The position numbers were made by a program, and so were the translations under genes. A stretch of 38,930 nucleotides of DNA from Bacteroidia bacterium. Its GTDB lineage: Bacteria; Bacteroidota; Bacteroidia; UKL13-3. Each line of letters begins with the position of its first letter. Position 1 is the stretch's first letter. Shown piece by piece: positions 1 to 9,780 of the stretch. The DNA lies in assembly GCA_014376805.1 (NCBI GenBank), contig JACMQU010000103.1, positions 1 to 38,930 on the forward strand, read 5' to 3'. The notes under the pieces are model-generated. The model was not told the origin of the DNA. It saw nothing but the letters and a program-made list of their open reading frames with translations, and did not search any database.

Positions 1-3000
1 CCAAACCCTGGATTAGCAATTACATTTACCCATGGGGCAGGGGTTCTGTTATTGTTTCCGCTGAAAATAATATACTCGTTACCGTCAGGAGAATAACCAC
101 CTAAACCATTATAAAACAGCAAATCTTTGGGTAATGATACAGGATTTAAAATAGGCTTATGTAGTTCAACAGGTGTTATGCGGGGAATCACCATTTTTGG
201 AACTGGTTTACGTTTAACTTGTTCAGCTAATGTGCCGCCATTATCGGAGATATTAATACGGGCAACTGTTTGAAATAATATACGATCCTCGTTAGGTATC
301 TGATCTGCGGCTCTTACAAAAATACCACCCGGATGATCCCTTATTTCAGGCGGAATAATGGCCAGAATTTCGTTTTGAAAATCCTGACGGTAACCATCTT
401 GTTCTTCGTTCCATATTACCAAATCAACGGCAAGTCCTTTTAATCGCCAAAAGGTATGGGCTTGTACAAGCTGTTTTACCAACTGTAAGTTAATTTGTTT
501 TTCAACTTTTAATAGAATAATTGGCAAATCTCCTGAAATTGAATACGCCCATAAGCCAGATTGACCCCGGTGAATATTGATAAGAATTGCAGGATCTGCA
601 CGAAAAGAAGAATTGGTAAATAATATCGAGCTTGCAAGATGTCCAAACAACTGTGCATCAGCTTCCGTAGCATTACTTTGGGCGAGCCCTACCTGGCTGT
701 GTGTCCACGAAAGCTCAAAAACGCGATCTTTTATATGTTTATCATGATATTTATCAATCAGGCTCTGACAAATTTCTTTGGTTTCAGCAACACCTGTAAC
801 CATTTCTACAGAAATTGTTTCATCCGGATCCAGGGATATTTTATAGCGTATAGCAACAATCGGGTCTAAAACGGATCCCTGACTTCCCGAAAGGGGACCT
901 GGATATTTCATCACTTGTGGATTAACCAATGTATTTCCTCGTCCGATAAATTGCATCCGGTCCGTCTCATAAGATACCTCTTCGGGGTCTGTTCCATGTG
1001 CCGTCATCAAATGAAACATCCAGGGTGATTGCTCTTCCTCACGCGGCCTGCGTGTGCATAGTATGGCATGCTGATAGGGTGCAATTTCTGTTTGAACAAA
1101 GAGATTACTGAATGCAGGATGCGATAAATCGGAAGCTGCATTTGCGAGAACTACTTCTGCATAACTTGTAATTTCAAGGGTTCTTCTAATGTCAGAACGA
1201 TTTGTTATGCGCATTCTTCTCATCTCTATATCATCTTCCGGAGATACCACAATTTCAGTATGTGATTCTATTTCGTTATGAGCCGTATGAAAGTCTGCTC
1301 GACCCAGAGAAAAAGCCGCTTCGTAATTATTTCCTTTTTTAAGTGAAGGCTGATGTGTGTTTGACCAGTATGTACCACTTTGCAAATCGCGTATATAACA
1401 AAAGTTACCCCAATTATCGCAGGTGCCATCCTCACGCCAGCGAGTAACAGCGAGTTCTTTCCATCGGCTGTATCCGGCTCCCGCATTGGTTATCATTACA
1501 TGATATCTGCCATTTGAAAGTAATTGTACTTCAGGTATAGGTGTGTTAGGGGTATTTATTACTCTTGTTTCGGTACCGGTAGCTACATAGTTAGTATCTG
1601 CAATATGTGTGGTGTGTACAAAAAAGGCGGTTGCTTTCGGAATCCGTTCCTGCAGTAATAAAAGGATAGCTTTAAACTGTGGTTCGGATTCAAATAGTTT
1701 TTGCATGGGTTTGTCGAGAAGCAGGTATGCAAGTGACAACAGGCTCATTCCCTGATGGTGCGTCATGTAAGAATAGATGACCGCTTTGGATTGACCTCGT
1801 TGTAAGCGTGATGGTGTATAATCTATTGCTTCATAAAATCCATATCGACCTTCAAATCCTAGTTCGTGAAGTAGTTCTAAGTTTTCACATGCTTTTTCCG
1901 GTTCTATCATTAATGCCAGTGCTGATGCGTAAGGTGCTATAACAGTATCTTCTTCAAGACCGCGTTTTAATCCAAGGCCTGGGTAGCCAAATGCGCGGTA
2001 TTGATATTGCGAATTTGCATTTATCATATTGAAACCGGATTCAGAAATCCCCCAAGGCATACCTACTTGTTTCCTGTGCGTAGCCTGACATTTTACAACT
2101 GCTTTGCAGGTTTGGTCAAGAAGTGTATTATCATAAGTGGGCATTACTAATAGTGGCATCAGGTATTCAAACATGGAACCGCTCCAGGAAAGTAATGCAG
2201 GAGATCCATGTATGTTAGTTAATAATCGCCCTAATGCAAACCAACTTTCTTCAGGCAGTTTTCCCTGTGCAATGCCAATGAAGGTGCATAATCTTACTTC
2301 TGATGCAAGAAGGTCATAATAACTTGCATCAATTATATGCTCGTGAACGTTATAACCGATAGTCAATAAGTTTTTTGTTTTGTCATACAGGAAATCCCAT
2401 TCCATATCAGCAAGATCAACGCATTGATGTGCCAGATTTTCAACAGCAGCAATTCGTTCCTCTGCCATTGTAATTGAATTGTTTAGAGAAGCTTGAAATA
2501 ATTCAATCCAGTTATTTTCGCCAGGTGTGTTGTTTGCGTATTGAAGAAGACTTATTTCAGCTTGTAATTCATTGGCTGTTTTTAATAAATCCATCAACGA
2601 TGAATGTGAATTCATAGAAACTAAAGCAATAAACTTAGGAGGAGCCGTTTTTAACAAAACCCACGGTATAAAAATTTGAAAATCATCATTCATATCCTCT
2701 AATTGTTTATGAAGCAATTGTTTCCACCAATATGTTTCGCTTTCCGGATCACTATTTAGTATTGCTAAAATGGAAATGAATTTTTTTGTTAATTCCTCCA
2801 TATAAAACTTCACTTCATCCTGCTCAATTAACAGGGAATTACAGGCGGTCTCTAATTCTGCAGTAAATGGCAACAGCAATTCAATATCCTTTTCATCTAA
2901 TTTGTCGGTAAGCACACCCAGGGTATCCCGAAGACCTTCAAATAATTTTAAACACGGAATTTTCTGATGTGATATCGCAAGCAAACCTTGTCGGAATGTA

Positions 3001-6000
3001 AGCAAATGACCGGCAAGATTTCCACTGTCAACAGTAGAAATATATTTAGGCAATAAAGGATTCAATGATTCAGTATCATACCAGTTATAAAAATGTCCTT
3101 TGAACCGCTCCATTTTTTTCATTGCAGTTAATGTTCCGGTAGTTCGCTTAATAAGTTGTCCGTTAGTCATATAGCCAAAATCACAAGCTGTAACACTAGC
3201 TAACAATGAGATTCCTATATTGGTAGGAGAGGTACGATGAGCTATTAATACTATGGGTTGTTCCTGGAAATTATCAGGAGGAAGCCAATTGTCTTCCGGA
3301 CCAACAAAACGCTCGAAAAAACTCCAGGTTTTCCTTGCAAGTTTTCGAAGAAAAATATTTTGTTTATCGGTAAGTTTGGATATTGGTTTCACTAATGGTT
3401 TACCTGACCTCCAGGTTATAATTGGTGCAACAAACCAAAGTAACATGATAGGTGCTGCTATAGTTAGTTTTGCCGGTGTATAAACCAGTAAATAGATAAA
3501 TACAACCGTAGAAATAAAAGGATGTATCCACATGGAAGTGTATGAGGCAAAAAGACTTGAATGATTGATTGTTTTCTCATTGGCAGATGGGTTCCATTCC
3601 AGAAGTTTTTTTCTAGAAATAAGCATTCTCCATAAAGTATGCGTTATTGCCCTCAGATTAGAATATCCTTCATATGGCAAACAAGTTACCATAAAAAGCG
3701 ATCTTCTAAGAATTTCTGTAATGCTGTGAACTGTATTTTTAAGATGGTGTAGTATGATAACCTCTTTGGGTTTTCTAACTAAATCCCACAAGGATGTAAT
3801 AATTATTGGTATAAAAATAATTCCCGAAACAGCAATTGTCCACATAAAGAATGAATGCAACGCAATACACCCCAATAATAACAGCACTGTGAGTGCCGCA
3901 GGAACAAGGCTGCGCCTGATATTGTCAAATATTTTCCAGCGGGATAATCCGGAAATCGGATTTTTATCCCAATGTCCTGCCCCCTCTGGCACAAGCGGAA
4001 ACATCCAAGCGAAAATTTGCCAGTCTCCCCGTGTCCATCGCGAATGCATTTTCATATCAGCACGATAAGTTGTTGGATACTTCTCAAACAATTGTACATC
4101 GCTCAATAACCCTGACCGCACATAGCAACCTTCCAGGAGGTCATGGCTAAGAATAATGTTTTCAGGAAATTTGCCATCAAGTACCTTATTAAAAGTGTCT
4201 ATATCATAAATTCCTTTCCCAATAAAAGAACCTTCAGCAAATAAATCCTGATAAACATCTGAAGAAGCACGGGTATATGGATCAATGCCGGGTTCGTTAC
4301 CATGCATACGGGCATAAAAGGTACTGGTTATATCAGGCAAACTCACCATAACCCTGGGCTGAAGAATGCCATAACCTTTGGTTACCCTTTTCTTTTTTTC
4401 ATTATACCACGGATGGTTTAAAGGATGAGCCATCGTGCCAACTAGTTTCCAGGCTGTACCAAGCGGCAGTTGCGTATCTGCATCCAATGTTATCACGTAT
4501 ATTATATCTGCAAATATGGATTGATCGCCAACTATAAGGGAAAAACGCTCTTTTGAATTTCCTCGTAAAAGTGAATTTAAATCGGTAAGTTTTCCTCGTT
4601 TTCTTTCATATCCCATCCATGTATTCTCCTGAGAATTCCATTGACGCGGACGATGAAAAAGAAAAAACAAATCACCTTTGTCTCTATTGTATTTTTTATT
4701 CAGTTCTTCAATTCTTTGTTGAGCCAAATCTAAAAGAGCCTGGTCTTCAGGAAGGGTTTCTTGAGCAGAATCTATAAAATCTGTTAGTAAACCAAAATGC
4801 AAATTGTCATTTCTGTTTGCAAGAAACCTAACTTCCAATCCCTCGGCTAAGTTTTCAATTTCATCAGCATTGGTAAGCATTGCCGGTATAACCACTAATG
4901 TGCGGAACTCCTGAGGGATTTTGCGGGAGAAATCCATTCTTGGTAACAAATTCGGTTTAACCAATAAAGTAGAAAAAAAGTTAACAACAGATATGGCAAA
5001 CTGACTTGAACCGAGAAGTAAAAGACAAGTAATTGGCATTAAAATCCAGCCATTGTTTGTATGATGATAAACTATTGTTAAAATACCTATGGTAATTGCC
5101 ATAGTGATTAAGAAAATAAAAGAAAAATAAATACTAACGGTATGTTTTTTTAGAGCGTGCCGTACTTTTTGCATTCCTGACTCTTGCATGGATGCAAGCT
5201 TTTTTGTTTGGATCACTCCATTTTCTATCAAGTAATAACCAACATGTGAAGTTCGGGCATCTTTATCATTCCTGAGTGCATCTTCGTGCATTAACTGTAT
5301 TGCTAAGCGGGCAACTTCATACTCAGAAAGGGTACTTTTTTTGGCGATATCTTCAACCACATGCCTGTATCTGTCTCGGGTAGAGAAATCCATTAAGCCA
5401 TAAATTCCTCCATTGTCTTCGTGTAGTGTTTTTTCTACGATACTATGAGCTTCAACAAAATCACGCCAATCCATGGCACCAAGTAAGCGAAGGCTTCCAA
5501 TACTGTTGCTCATTGAAACCTGGTCTGTTGCCTGCTTTTGTATCTCTGCATTTATCAATTCGGTGCTTGTTAATCCACTTTCCGATATTTGCTGTTCCAT
5601 CCAGTTAAGCGGCAATGCCAAATCGGGACCTTTTCCGCGAAGCTGTCGTGTCATTTCAGACACAAATGCACTCACCATCGGAGGATTAGATCGCGCCATG
5701 TCTGCAATAATCAATATAAGGTTTTTAGGATTTTCCTCAACAGATTCTATCATTTTTCCTGCCCAGTAATCCGCAAGATTTCCATCTACGCGGTCAACTG
5801 CAAGATGCGCCGAAACACGCCTGATATTTTCTATCAGTGCCAGGCGAATCATAATAGGTATTGCCCATAGTTCACCTAATTGTAAATGTGTAACTGTTTG
5901 GTAAGCTTTTACAAACCCGCTAAGACTTTCTATATCAATTCTTCCATCACTATGGGAAATGATCTGAAGTACGATGTCGCATATTCTTATCAATCCTGCA

Positions 6001-6401
6001 GACGCACCATCCTGGAGTAACGGCAGGTCTTTACTATAATCTTTAGGAAAATGCGTTTTTGCAGTTCTGATATTTTCTTCGATGATGTAAAAATTATCAA
6101 TCAACCATTCACCTGCCGGCGCAATCTGATTATTCCTTTTTATTAATTCTGTTAGAAGCTTATGCGTTTCTTTTAAAATTATTTCATTATCGGCAAGCCG
6201 TTCGAGCAGGTGATCCGTCCCTGGTCCTGAATATAGTTTGTGAGCTTTTGCCAGTGCTTTACCATACCGTTCCATCTGATCAGAACTAAACAACTCCGCC
6301 CGCAAGGGCTCCTCGTTTTGGAAACTTCGTACAGCATTATTTGTTAGAAACAGGGCTCTCATATTGGATATGAGTTCGTGTGCTAAGGGTATTAATTTCA
6401 T
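1..6401 (-). CDS. Cyclic beta-1,2-glucan synthase-type protein (GT84/glycoamylase/GH94), 3' end cut by window
   Basis: Reading the minus strand from ATG at 6401 gives 2133 uninterrupted codons to the window edge; an in-frame TAA lies 19 codons or fewer upstream with no other ATG between, so this start is firm. Order of parts: a long helical N-terminal region (about 1-400); two membrane segments (about 420-475); a GT84-type glycosyltransferase with DADTQLP (D640, D642), DLLEGC (D754, E757) and RWTRGDW (W789, W794); more membrane segments (about 810-960); a glycoamylase domain with PWGISESGFN around W1450; then the GH94 N-terminal beta-sandwich, ending in APWVNVIANPGFG. In the ChvB/NdvB family the enzyme sits in the inner membrane, builds beta-1,2-glucan from UDP-glucose and the GH94 part trims or cyclises chains. 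Family members are about 2800 residues, so roughly 700 residues including the GH94 catalytic core lie outside. Cyclic product is inferred, not shown; a linear-glucan enzyme is possible. Confidence 0.9.
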   Translation of the reverse strand, partial: MKLIPLAHELISNMRALFLTNNAVRSFQNEEPLRAELFSSDQMERYGKALAKAHKLYSGPGTDHLLERLADNEIILKETHKLLTELIKRNNQIAPAGEWLIDNFYIIEENIRTAKTHFPKDYSKDLPLLQDGASAGLIRICDIVLQIISHSDGRIDIESLSGFVKAYQTVTHLQLGELWAIPIMIRLALIENIRRVSAHLAVDRVDGNLADYWAGKMIESVEENPKNLILIIADMARSNPPMVSAFVSEMTRQLRGKGPDLALPLNWMEQQISESGLTSTELINAEIQKQATDQVSMSNSIGSLRLLGAMDWRDFVEAHSIVEKTLHEDNGGIYGLMDFSTRDRYRHVVEDIAKKSTLSEYEVARLAIQLMHEDALRNDKDARTSHVGYYLIENGVIQTKKLASMQESGMQKVRHALKKHTVSIYFSFIFLITMAITIGILTIVYHHTNNGWILMPITCLLLLGSSQFAISVVNFFSTLLVKPNLLPRMDFSRKIPQEFRTLVVIPAMLTNADEIENLAEGLEVRFLANRNDNLHFGLLTDFIDSAQETLPEDQALLDLAQQRIEELNKKYNRDKGDLFFLFHRPRQWNSQENTWMGYERKRGKLTDLNSLLRGNSKERFSLIVGDQSIFADIIYVITLDADTQLPLGTAWKLVGTMAHPLNHPWYNEKKKRVTKGYGILQPRVMVSLPDITSTFYARMHGNEPGIDPYTRASSDVYQDLFAEGSFIGKGIYDIDTFNKVLDGKFPENIILSHDLLEGCYVRSGLLSDVQLFEKYPTTYRADMKMHSRWTRGDWQIFAWMFPLVPEGAGHWDKNPISGLSRWKIFDNIRRSLVPAALTVLLLLGCIALHSFFMWTIAVSGIIFIPIIITSLWDLVRKPKEVIILHHLKNTVHSITEILRRSLFMVTCLPYEGYSNLRAITHTLWRMLISRKKLLEWNPSANEKTINHSSLFASYTSMWIHPFISTVVFIYLLVYTPAKLTIAAPIMLLWFVAPIITWRSGKPLVKPISKLTDKQNIFLRKLARKTWSFFERFVGPEDNWLPPDNFQEQPIVLIAHRTSPTNIGISLLASVTACDFGYMTNGQLIKRTTGTLTAMKKMERFKGHFYNWYDTESLNPLLPKYISTVDSGNLAGHLLTFRQGLLAISHQKIPCLKLFEGLRDTLGVLTDKLDEKDIELLLPFTAELETACNSLLIEQDEVKFYMEELTKKFISILAILNSDPESETYWWKQLLHKQLEDMNDDFQIFIPWVLLKTAPPKFIALVSMNSHSSLMDLLKTANELQAEISLLQYANNTPGENNWIELFQASLNNSITMAEERIAAVENLAHQCVDLADMEWDFLYDKTKNLLTIGYNVHEHIIDASYYDLLASEVRLCTFIGIAQGKLPEESWFALGRLLTNIHGSPALLSWSGSMFEYLMPLLVMPTYDNTLLDQTCKAVVKCQATHRKQVGMPWGISESGFNMINANSQYQYRAFGYPGLGLKRGLEEDTVIAPYASALALMIEPEKACENLELLHELGFEGRYGFYEAIDYTPSRLQRGQSKAVIYSYMTHHQGMSLLSLAYLLLDKPMQKLFESEPQFKAILLLLQERIPKATAFFVHTTHIADTNYVATGTETRVINTPNTPIPEVQLLSNGRYHVMITNAGAGYSRWKELAVTRWREDGTCDNWGNFCYIRDLQSGTYWSNTHQPSLKKGNNYEAAFSLGRADFHTAHNEIESHTEIVVSPEDDIEMRRMRITNRSDIRRTLEITSYAEVVLANAASDLSHPAFSNLFVQTEIAPYQHAILCTRRPREEEQSPWMFHLMTAHGTDPEEVSYETDRMQFIGRGNTLVNPQVMKYPGPLSGSQGSVLDPIVAIRYKISLDPDETISVEMVTGVAETKEICQSLIDKYHDKHIKDRVFELSWTHSQVGLAQSNATEADAQLFGHLASSILFTNSSFRADPAILINIHRGQSGLWAYSISGDLPIILLKVEKQINLQLVKQLVQAHTFWRLKGLAVDLVIWNEEQDGYRQDFQNEILAIIPPEIRDHPGGIFVRAADQIPNEDRILFQTVARINISDNGGTLAEQVKRKPVPKMVIPRITPVELHKPILNPVSLPKDLLFYNGLGGYSPDGNEYIIFSGNNNRTPAPWVNVIANPGF

Positions 6402-6462
6402 TCTGAGATTTCTTTTATTTCTGCTTTTCCATTCTGATTAATTACCCCATTTTTTATTTACC

Positions 6463-7116
6463 TTAATCAATACTATGGAAAACTGCTTTCCTAGTAAATA
6501 CCTTTGAAAAAATAAGTCGCACGGTGCCTGTAATAAACAGCAAGGCCGTTGAAGATTTTAACTTTGCTCTTTTTTTTTGTGAAAATACGTTGAAGTCCAA
6601 GTTATAATTATCGCTATTGAATATAACTTTTTTATAAATTGCAGATCTTAAAGAAATACTTTTGGTGTCATCATCACCAATTAATTTGGCGTACCATATA
6701 GTTCATAATTTTGCAGCCAAAAAAATCCAGCTTTTTTCTCTGAGCGAAATTGTATATTCATTTTACACTATTTTTTCCCGCTTCAATGTTAACTGAAGGT
6801 TTTTCTCCTTAATCACAACGTTGTCGATTGTTGATTCCAAAGTTTTATAAATGGGAAAACAAGCATCCGGAATTGTTGCAATTGGAAACTATCATTTCGT
6901 ACTTAAAATGGACATCTAACAAAATCTTCTTCTGTTGTTTTCACTTAATCTGAATTGTGGTTTTCTTTGAAAAATTGCTACAGTTTTCAGCTCTTCTATC
7001 TCTTCCATTTCATTGTTTGGTTGATCCTTAAAAGAAGTTTGATTATCTTTCTGTTGATTGTTGATTTGACTTGCAGTAAGAGTACTGACTGCGTTTGTCT
7101 TTCTATGTGTTTCCAT
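6463..7116 (-). pseudogene. Possible decayed gene, unrecognised (one frame, several internal stops)
   Basis: An ATG at 7116 opens 66 codons of polar, Glu/Asn/Lys-rich sequence ending at TAG (6916-6918). Reading on in the same frame gives further coding-like runs of about 42, 19 and 79 codons, separated by TGA (6892), TAG (6889), TAA (6763) and TGA (6703), before a final TAA at 6463-6465, 61 nt before the glucan synthase ATG. The long last run has no start codon. No domain was recognised. Either this is a gene of about 217 codons ruined by nonsense mutations, or the first 66 codons are a genuine small protein and the rest is chance. A neighbouring frame near 6480-6600 is also open, which weakens the pseudogene reading. 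Confidence 0.25.
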
Positions 7117-8311
7117 CTTATTCTATTTTAATTTCAATTATATTATAAGGGGTATTTTAAATTCTTTTTGGGGTTGAAACAACTTCACTACCTGTCATTA
7201 CTAAATTGGGTAAATCTTATTTAATTTTTGTTGAACGCATTGCCTGTATATTCCGGTATCAGTTTATTCTGATTGCATTTTCTAAAAATTCACTATCAAT
7301 AACTGGTGTATTACCAGAAACATATTATCTGGAATAAAAGGCGAAGAGTAAAACCACAGGTAATTTCTTTTATTTTACCAAGCCGTTTAAACGATTGCAA
7401 TTCCTAATAATTATATGGTAATTATGTTATGGTAATTTCTAACTTTTCTTCATAAGTAAATTTGATTAATTAAGTATTTCATTTTTTTATTATTGTACTA
7501 CAACCTAAAGGACAAAGATGTTTATCATTCGGTGAGAAATCGATACATAATTATATATATAAGTTGCATGAATCACACTTTTTTGTGTACGTATTCAAAT
7601 AATTCAATGTAAGCACTGCCAATTAAGCTAGCTTTATAAGGATTCTTGCAACAATCTAATTTGTAAGTTTGTAAAACTATTTATGTTGTCCAAGTATTAT
7701 GCCTGTAAATTGCGGCAAACTATTTACTAATCTAAAAATGCCGTGTTATGTTCCGAATCCGGATGTTTAATAACTATAAAAGCTTATGTTTGGTATGCTT
7801 ATTTAAAAATTTATAGAAATGAATTGCGGAAGACAGGAATAAATTGTATATTAATAATACATGCATCAGGACATGGCACACCTAAGGCCACCTTAGATTT
7901 AGCTTTACAGGTTGGCGGACCGGATTTTTTTCGCACTTCTAAAATGTTTTCTGCTGCTATTCACAACTCAAATTCAAATTGATTCGGTTTGTTTATTTTG
8001 TATAATAATTTGTAGTCCGATAGATTATTAAAACGGGCCTGATTTTCATTAATTTTTTCCTGATTAATGATGTAAAGGTTTTTCTTCATTTCCTTACAAT
8101 TGTTTTAATTTTAGTCAAGCTATTAATAGCTGTTTGCGGTCTATCTTGTTTTTATCCGCCTGTTTAAATTTAAATTCATCTTTGGCAGTTTTTACTGATT
8201 CCTTAAAGTTCTTTTATTTTTCATTAAAGTAGTAAAACCTACTTAGTCAATTCTCAACTACCGATAATTGAAATTAACATTCCATTGTGTTTAGCACAAA
8301 ATTTATACTTT

Positions 8312-8339
8312 ATTTCACCTCACTTCTTTGAGGTGAAAT
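8312..8339. repeat. 11-bp perfect inverted repeat with 6-nt loop
   Basis: ATTTCACCTCA (8312-8322) and TGAGGTGAAAT (8329-8339) are exact reverse complements around the loop CTTCTT. No T-run follows on either strand, so it does not look like an ordinary intrinsic terminator. It lies about 230 nt downstream of the 8573-9181 gene. It could be a processing or stability hairpin, a degenerate terminator, or a protein-binding site. Confidence 0.6.
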
Positions 8340-8572
8340 CCATTTGCTTAGTAATAATAATTCCATTAATCACTAAAAAAAGCAGGTCATCATGCTATAC
8401 ATTTTCATTAAAATATTTATTACTCGATTAAATGGCTTCAATTTGTTGATAATCCAATTTTATGATTTCTTCTTTAATAAGTTTTATAGTATTTTATTCT
8501 GTAATTGGCTGTAAGGTTTACAGTTTGGTTATCATGCATCAGGTATTTTACAACATTTTTTGATCCGGATTA

Positions 8573-9181
8573 TTAATCATTTAATCCCTTTCCTTCTAGT
8601 ATTTGCTGCATACATTTTTCAATTCTCGATTCGCGGGTTTTGGTTTGTTTGGGTGCAGAAAAATAAAGAAGATACCCTCTTTGTCGTCCGGGTGACAATG
8701 CTTTAAATGCAGATTTCAACGTAGGAGTTTCAGCTAATTTATTTTTAAATTCTTCAGGAATATTGAATTCTTTAGTCTTTTTAAGAGGCACTTTTAAGCC
8801 GGATTTTTCCACTTCGATAGCTTCATAAATATAGGCTTTCAGATTTTTTTCCATCTTAACTATTTCCGTTAAATTGGTGAAACGAATTTGGCGTGCTGCC
8901 TGCACATTTTCTGTTTGTTGGATCAGGATTTCTTTGCTATCTTTTAACAAGGCACCTTTAAAAAATAACACCGCACAGTATTCTTTAAACACATGTATTA
9001 ATACAATGTTCCTATTCTCAAACGCATAACAAGGCACACCCCACTTCAATTCTTCGGTAAGCACATCTCCTGTGGAAATAGGGGAAAGAATAATCATTCT
9101 CAGTTTCATTATTTCTTCCTGCCACTTTGAGGCTTTATTAAAATAAAAATCTACTTTAGGGTTCATGCTATTCTTTGTCAT
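8573..9181 (-). CDS. YdeI/OmpD-associated (OmdA-like) family protein
   Basis: A 202-residue cytoplasmic protein without signal peptide. The N-terminal two thirds resemble the DUF1801/YdhG-like fold (W-x-E-E near residue 20, ELKWGVPCY near 44-52), and the C-terminus carries the signature of the YdeI/OmdA family: ALSPGRQRGYLLYFSAPKQ (about 163-181), TRESRIEKC and a terminal helix. Proteins of this family are called bacteriocin-protection or OmpD-associated proteins in databases, but their biochemical role is not established. It follows the DUF4256 gene after 23 nt, so the two are probably one transcript. An alternative Met lies at residue 6. Family assignment is confident; function is unknown. 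Confidence 0.85.
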   Translation of the reverse strand: MTKNSMNPKVDFYFNKASKWQEEIMKLRMIILSPISTGDVLTEELKWGVPCYAFENRNIVLIHVFKEYCAVLFFKGALLKDSKEILIQQTENVQAARQIRFTNLTEIVKMEKNLKAYIYEAIEVEKSGLKVPLKKTKEFNIPEEFKNKLAETPTLKSAFKALSPGRQRGYLLYFSAPKQTKTRESRIEKCMQQILEGKGLND

Positions 9182-9204
9182 TGTATTTTTATTTAAATTA
9201 ATAT

Positions 9205-9780
9205 TTAGACTTTTAGTAAGCCACGGAACGCCCTGGCAGCATAGTAAGATTCTGCACCGTTGTGGTACACAAATACATTGCCATAGCGGTAATCTGCAAA
9301 GATGGCACCACCCTGTTTTCTAATTGCAGAAGGTGTTATAATCCAACTCGATGTTTTGGTGTCGAAATTTCCAAGATGCTGTAACTGCCGGTATTGTACT
9401 TCCGTTAAAAGTTCAATACCCATTGCTTCAGCCATATCAATAGCACTACTTCGAGGTTTATTTTCTTTCCTCGACTCTAATGCCATACGATCGTAACAAA
9501 GACTTCTGCGGCCTTTAGGGCTTTCAGCCGAACAATCATAAAAAATGAATTCGCCTGTTTTTTTATCATGACCAACCATATCCGGTTCACCACCGGTTAT
9601 TTCCATTTCATTGAGCGACCAAAGTTTTTCCTTCTTCTCTTCCAGCTTAACCTTTACTTCAGCCCATTCAATACCTTTATGGCGGTTCATGTTGTTCTCA
9701 AAACGCGCTTGCAATGTGCTGAGTATTTCTTCACTTTGTAGGGAGGATAGCTCCCATTTATTACTATTAATTTTGCTCAT
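9205..9780 (-). CDS. DUF4256 family protein
   Basis: A 191-residue soluble protein that matches the DUF4256 family over its whole length. Recognisable blocks are NMNRHKGIEW near residue 31, ITGGEPDMVGHDKKTGEF near 61-78, DCSAESPKGRRSLCYDRMAL near 82-101, AMGIELLTEVQYRQLQ near 118-133, and VFVYHNGAESYYAARAFRG near the C-terminus. The many conserved charged and Cys/His residues suggest an enzyme or ligand binder, but no activity is known to me. It is the first gene of a two-gene unit with the YdeI-like gene 23 nt downstream. No clear promoter was found in the 416 nt upstream. Confidence 0.88.
   Translation of the reverse strand: MSKINSNKWELSSLQSEEILSTLQARFENNMNRHKGIEWAEVKVKLEEKKEKLWSLNEMEITGGEPDMVGHDKKTGEFIFYDCSAESPKGRRSLCYDRMALESRKENKPRSSAIDMAEAMGIELLTEVQYRQLQHLGNFDTKTSSWIITPSAIRKQGGAIFADYRYGNVFVYHNGAESYYAARAFRGLLKV

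Larger units (their letters stand above)
6402..8572. other. 2.2-kb gene-poor, AT-rich stretch
   Basis: No gene here can be assigned to a family. It holds a possible broken reading frame next to the glucan synthase gene (separate entry, 6463-7116), an 11-bp perfect hairpin (8312-8339), and scattered short stretches on the minus strand with coding-like composition but without start codons, for example 8120-8215. These may be relics of decayed genes or only chance openings in AT-rich DNA. No tRNA, insertion-sequence ends or CRISPR repeats were seen. The promoter of the glucan synthase gene should lie near 6402-6480, but no convincing TTG/TAnnTTTG pair was found there. Confidence 0.5.

Noticed and set aside
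3754..4068. 104-codon plus-strand frame
   Set aside because: Antisense to the GT84 region of the glucan synthase gene, which has an unbroken frame and family motifs.
5473..5870. Two overlapping plus-strand frames of 93-98 codons
   Set aside because: Antisense to the N-terminal region of the glucan synthase gene; a by-product of its codon use.
7384..7393. Palindrome CGTTTAAACG
   Set aside because: Ten bases only, no second copy or neighbouring gene to make it an operator.
7743..7982. 79-codon plus-strand frame in the gene-poor stretch
   Set aside because: No recognisable domain, no promoter, and the surrounding DNA is full of stops in all frames; the translation gives no family resemblance.
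8509..8523. CTGTAA-GGT-TTACAG inverted repeat downstream of the YdeI-like gene
   Set aside because: Six-base stem with a 3-nt loop and no T-run; expected by chance in DNA of this composition.
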